64,000 nucleotides of DNA from an uncultured Clostridia bacterium. GTDB taxonomy: Bacteria > Bacillota > Clostridia > Christensenellales > Aristaeellaceae. The position numbers and the translations under genes were made by a program. The stretch is taken from the NCBI GenBank assembly GCA_937886445.1, contig CALGBY010000063.1, positions 7,375-71,374 of the forward strand. Direction: 5' to 3'. Under the pieces are notes generated by a model that saw only the letters and a program-made list of their open reading frames with translations, ran no database searches and was not told the origin of the DNA. Numbering within the stretch: position 1 is the first letter of the stretch; every line of letters starts with the position of its first letter. Of the stretch, positions 60,655 through 64,000 are shown in pieces.

Positions 60655-61521
60655 TTATCTGAATATTCTTAAGCCGGAATGGATCAGTTCGATCTCTACC
60701 TTATCCATTGAAACGATCTCACCGTCAATGTTCACTCTCATACCCGGGGCGGATACGCTTACTTTTCGCGCACGCAGGTAGCTGGTTTCCTTGAATGTAA
60801 GTACCTTACCCATAAGCAGCTTTACAAGATAAAGCGGCATCTTGTATTTTTTGACGCTTTTGATGATCACGATATCGAAATAGCCGTCATCGATCTCAGC
60901 CTTCGGACACATCGGTATGCCTCCGCCGATAATGCCACCGTTACCTGCGGCAAATACGAGCAGATCATCCGTGATCTCGTTTCCGTCTTCAATAGTATAG
61001 GTCATTTTTATGCTTTTGAAATGTATGATCGTACGTATAACGCCCCACAGGTAAGGAAGCAGACCGTTCATGTGCTGCTTTGCTTTCTCTGCGTTATCCA
61101 GTACCATCACATCAAAGCCGGTCCCGCATTCATTGATAAACGCACGACCGTTAATGAAGCCTATATCCGTACTTTTGCTTTCGCCGTTCAGGATCAGGTT
61201 CAGTGCTTCTGCCGTGTCCTTCGGGATCTTTGCGGTTTTGATGAAGTCATTACCCGTTCCCGCGGCAATGATGCCCAATGCGATGCCGCTTCCGCTCATG
61301 CCGCGAACAACTTCACTGATTGTTCCGTCCCCGCCGATCGCGATGACCGCATCCGGTTTTTCCCCGGCCGCTTTCTGCGCAAGTTCAGCCGCATGCCCGG
61401 CGTATTCAGTACACATCGATACATAAGGCATTTGTTTTTCTCTCAGCGAAGCAAATACCTTTTCAGCAGCCTTCTTGCCGTTTCCGTTTCCGGATGTCGG
61501 GTTGTAGATGATGTAGTACAT
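60655..61521 (-). CDS. YegS/DgkB-type lipid (diacylglycerol) kinase family protein
   Basis: The 288-residue protein shows the YIIYNPTSGNG start, the catalytic GGDGTISEVVRG loop, GIIAAGTGNDFIKT and NECGTGFDVMVLDN, diagnostic of the DAGK_cat family. Members phosphorylate diacylglycerol, undecaprenol-related lipids or sphingosine-like lipids; DgkB in Firmicutes recycles diacylglycerol from lipoteichoic acid synthesis. The exact lipid cannot be told. GGAGGCAAG precedes the ATG. Confidence 0.92.
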   Translation of the reverse strand: MYYIIYNPTSGNGNGKKAAEKVFASLREKQMPYVSMCTEYAGHAAELAQKAAGEKPDAVIAIGGDGTISEVVRGMSGSGIALGIIAAGTGNDFIKTAKIPKDTAEALNLILNGESKSTDIGFINGRAFINECGTGFDVMVLDNAEKAKQHMNGLLPYLWGVIRTIIHFKSIKMTYTIEDGNEITDDLLVFAAGNGGIIGGGIPMCPKAEIDDGYFDIVIIKSVKKYKMPLYLVKLLMGKVLTFKETSYLRARKVSVSAPGMRVNIDGEIVSMDKVEIELIHSGLRIFR

Positions 61522-61563
61522 ACCTTGCCTCCATTTTTTGTTTATCGGAAACGAAGGTTTCTG

Positions 61564-62799
61564 TCAGTCTTCTTTCATTGTGACAGCCAGCTCCCAGGCG
61601 GCTTTCAGCTGGGTATCGGTAAGATCGCCCAGTTCAAAATACTCATTGATCTGATCCTCAGGCTGTTCAACTACCAGATCGGGAGTGATACCGATTTTGT
61701 GAACGGCTTTGCCGGTGGAGGTGAAATACTGCGCACAGGTAAACTGGAAGCCGTCACCGTCTTCCCCGCTCAGCGGGATCACATACTGCATGATTCCTTT
61801 TCCGTAGCTCTGTGTTCCTACGATCTTCGCGCGTCCGAGGTCCTGCAGACCGCCGGCCAGGATCTCGCTGGAGGAGGCGCTGTTTCCGTTGACAAGCACG
61901 ATAAGCGGAATATCATCCTTACCGGCCTTCGTAAAGTAATTCTCCTTATTGCCGTCTCTGTCCTCGGCATAGATCAGAAGCTCTCTGTCAAGGAAGATAT
62001 CGGCGATACTTCTGGCAGTCTCAACAACGCCGCCGGGATTGTCTCTCAAATCGAGGATCAGAGATTTTGCGCCCTGTGCACGCAGTTCATTCAGCGCCTT
62101 TTCAACTTCCGCGTCGCATCCGGTGGTGAACTGATACAGGATCAGGTAGCCTACATCGCTGTCAAGCATCGTGTATTCAACACGGTTGATATTGATGATG
62201 GCTCTCGGTATATCAAACACAAGGTGTTCGCCGTTCCTTACAACTTCGATATTGACAGTTGTATCCGTATATCCGCGCATGGTATTGACAGCCGAATCCA
62301 GTGTGGTCGGGTCAACAGAAATATCCTCAACTCTGATCAGCAGGTCGCCCTTTCTGACACCTGCCGCTTCCGCGGGCGTGTTTTTAAATACGCGTGTTAC
62401 CGTTACCGTGTAATCGGTATAGTTCGCAAGCAGTTGCAGGCCGATGCCGCCGTATTCTCCTTTGTCATCCTCCTGCATTTCATTCCATTCTTCGGTATTG
62501 TAATAGAATGTGTAGTTATCATCCAGTCCCGCAAGCATCCCGCGAACCGCGTATTCCATCATCTTATCATAATCGGGCTCTACATAAAAATACGCATCTA
62601 TATACTCGTACACTTCCTCAAGCTTCGAGTATTTTTCGCTGATCCTGATCAATTCATCGTATTCTTCCTGTGAGATCGTAACAGATCCCTTTTTCTTACC
62701 GCTGATCAGGTCTCCGAGACCTGTCGCGAAGGCCGCTGTACAGCCGAACGCGATCACTACGCAAATCACGATTGCTGTGCCGATAAGTTTCTTTTTCAT
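61564..62799 (-). CDS. S41-family C-terminal processing peptidase (CtpA-like)
   Basis: The 411-residue protein has an N-terminal signal anchor (IGTAIVICVVIAFGCTAAFA), a PDZ domain (GEYGGIGLQLLANYTDYTV to GVRKGDLLIRVEDI) and the S41 catalytic domain with Ser in NGNSASSSEILAGGL and Lys in YGKGIMQY, forming the Ser-Lys dyad. DLRDNPGGV is also diagnostic. It cleaves C termini of envelope proteins. The ATG at 62799 is seven bases after GGAGG; the ATG at 62805 is too close. It has 42 bases to the next gene. Confidence 0.94.
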   Translation of the reverse strand: MKKKLIGTAIVICVVIAFGCTAAFATGLGDLISGKKKGSVTISQEEYDELIRISEKYSKLEEVYEYIDAYFYVEPDYDKMMEYAVRGMLAGLDDNYTFYYNTEEWNEMQEDDKGEYGGIGLQLLANYTDYTVTVTRVFKNTPAEAAGVRKGDLLIRVEDISVDPTTLDSAVNTMRGYTDTTVNIEVVRNGEHLVFDIPRAIININRVEYTMLDSDVGYLILYQFTTGCDAEVEKALNELRAQGAKSLILDLRDNPGGVVETARSIADIFLDRELLIYAEDRDGNKENYFTKAGKDDIPLIVLVNGNSASSSEILAGGLQDLGRAKIVGTQSYGKGIMQYVIPLSGEDGDGFQFTCAQYFTSTGKAVHKIGITPDLVVEQPEDQINEYFELGDLTDTQLKAAWELAVTMKED

Positions 62800-62812
62800 T
62801 GTCATACCTCCG

Positions 62813-63868
62813 TTATTTTTCCTTTGGCTTATAACCCGAACGCTTCTTCATATCCCTCAATATCTTGAAAGTCACCGCGTCATCGAATTTTCTCAGATCC
62901 AGCCCAACGGTGCGCTGCACCTTATCAAGCCTGTAGACCAGTGTGTTGCGGTGAATATACAGCTGCCTTGCCGTATCGGAAAGGTTCAGATCCTTACAGA
63001 AAAACATATCGATCGTCTGCAGCATTTCATCGCTGAACAGCCTGTCCGTATCAGGGTTGAACAGCAGCGAGTGATAATGCAGGGCACTTTCTTCCGATAG
63101 ATCAGACAGAAAACGCTCAAGCAGCATCGTTCTGTATATATAAAGGTCATTATCCGCGTTGAACACTCTGCCGATCTCGATCGCCCTTCTCGCCTGACGG
63201 TAGCTTTCGTGGATACTGCCTACTCCGTTCACAATATCTCCGAGACCGATCACCGGTCTGATCCCCGTCTCGCTTTCAATGGTTTCCTGAACTGCTCGTG
63301 AAAACTGTATCAGCTCATCATATTCATCCGTCTCCGAGCAGTCCCTGACCAGCACAGCAGTGTGTCTGTCGATCCCGGTTATAAGATCGCCCGGCGCATA
63401 AGGAACATATTCATTGATCGTCTTCTGTACATCATGCTCACCGACATGCGTAAAGTAGTAAACAAATACACAGTATTTTCCTTTTTCGGAAATGCTCAGT
63501 TCTCTGGCGGTGTCATATGCCTCATCGAAAGAAAAATCCTGCTGAAGTACCCGCAGCAACGCGTTTTTTCTGCCGTTATCCTTTTGCGGTGCGGCACAAA
63601 GAGCAGCAATATACCTGTCGGCAAGCTTCATGGCGTCGCGGGCCGCAGGAGAGCTGTCTCCGGTGAACATCAATATCAGCTCATCCGTCGTTTTCAAAAA
63701 CAGCCGCCCCTGATACTCCGTCACATGCCCGGGTTCAAGTATTCCCGGCAGTGTATACACGATATCGACATCCGGGATCAGGCATCCTCCGTCGCTGTTC
63801 AGCACACTGATCCCCAGTTCGAGCGATTCGACAGTCGTCCGGATCTGCGCGATCAGTTCAGTATCCAT
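62813..63868 (-). CDS. PucR/CdaR-family transcriptional regulator
   Basis: The 351-residue protein ends in the PucR-type helix-turn-helix: LNLSDTARQLYIHRNTLVYR followed by LDKVQRTVGLDLRKFDD. A central GGDEF-like but degenerate region (VLVRDCSETDEYDELIQFSR) is usual in the CdaR group, and the N-terminal 130 residues are an effector domain of unknown ligand. Such proteins activate sugar-diacid or purine genes. Position ahead of ctpA-yegS-trkAH, 13 bases from ctpA, suggests it might control or merely share this operon. GGAGG precedes the ATG. Confidence 0.88.
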   Translation of the reverse strand: MDTELIAQIRTTVESLELGISVLNSDGGCLIPDVDIVYTLPGILEPGHVTEYQGRLFLKTTDELILMFTGDSSPAARDAMKLADRYIAALCAAPQKDNGRKNALLRVLQQDFSFDEAYDTARELSISEKGKYCVFVYYFTHVGEHDVQKTINEYVPYAPGDLITGIDRHTAVLVRDCSETDEYDELIQFSRAVQETIESETGIRPVIGLGDIVNGVGSIHESYRQARRAIEIGRVFNADNDLYIYRTMLLERFLSDLSEESALHYHSLLFNPDTDRLFSDEMLQTIDMFFCKDLNLSDTARQLYIHRNTLVYRLDKVQRTVGLDLRKFDDAVTFKILRDMKKRSGYKPKEK

Positions 63869-64000
63869 ACATTACCTCCGTCATCATTTATCACTTTATT
63901 ATATCACACTATCCGTTCGGTGTGAATAGTTTTTTCATTTTGGCCCAGGGCAATCGCTTACGAGGTAGGAAGAGCAACAGAGACAGAGAGCCAATTATCA

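Noticed and set aside
61021..62673. Open frame of 550 codons on the plus strand opposite the lipid kinase and ctpA-like genes
   Set aside because: It spans two well-supported minus-strand genes and their spacer, and its composition (His, Arg, Ile, Phe rich) is that of an antisense frame.

Overview
The window looks like chromosomal DNA of a low-motility, Gram-positive anaerobe of the Bacillota, class Clostridia, probably a gut or rumen member of the Christensenellales/Eubacteriales (inference from gene content). The reasons are a SigA-type primary sigma factor, HPr kinase, TrmK, an SOS-type lexA, sigma-A promoters with 17-base spacers, strong AGGAGG ribosome sites with frequent TTG/GTG starts, CCA-encoding tRNA genes and plant-polysaccharide enzymes (GH10, GH95). 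No flagellar, chemotaxis, CRISPR, prophage or intact insertion-sequence genes were seen.

Layout. 0-10 kb is core information processing: the end of a tyrosine recombinase, lexA with an SOS box, RNase P RNA sharing a two-way terminator with lexA, then a leftward operon dnaG-rpoD-trmK-nif3-zinc ribbon, then parA-parB (leftward) diverging from dnaA (rightward). 10-18.8 kb is an envelope block: a 1154-residue protein with ten SH3 repeats and two peptidoglycan-binding domains, a VanX-like D-Ala-D-Ala dipeptidase, a small anchored protein, a ZorA/ZorB-like proton-channel pair without the known Zorya effectors, and a CapA-like protein. 18.8-22.2 kb is hprK, a ROK sugar kinase and asnS. 22.2-27.5 kb holds a DUF2804 gene flanked by hairpin repeats, a GH95 fucosidase and a CofE-like protein. 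27.6-34.4 kb holds a heterodimeric ABC exporter with an exported papain-fold-like protein, a methyltransferase and a MATE pump.

34.5-40 kb, between tRNA-Ala(CGC) and tRNA-Arg(ACG), is an accessory stretch: a helix-hairpin-helix protein, a truncated phosphotransferase, a frameshifted small gene, and a large phospholipase-D/SF2 helicase/DUF3427 protein of probable defence type. 40-54 kb is a leftward nine-gene carbohydrate locus: a 1010-residue membrane-anchored binding protein, two permeases, an NHL/TPR protein, a YIP1 membrane protein, a DUF5696 glycosidase-like protein, two more permeases and, from its own promoter, a second binding protein. There is no ATPase gene, so a shared MsmX-type ATPase must be encoded elsewhere. 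54-58 kb holds a GH10 xylanase and a eukaryotic-type (GH13_8) branching enzyme. 58-64 kb is a leftward run cdaR-like, ctpA-like, yegS-like, trkA, trkH.

The best candidates for little-described biology are the orphan ZorAB-like pair in its cell-wall setting, the two-transporter DUF5696/YIP1/NHL locus with a PH/GRAM-like permease fusion, the SH3 protein with an unassigned C-terminal domain, and a family of palindromic intergenic repeats at three sites. All family assignments are by eye; no database search was possible.
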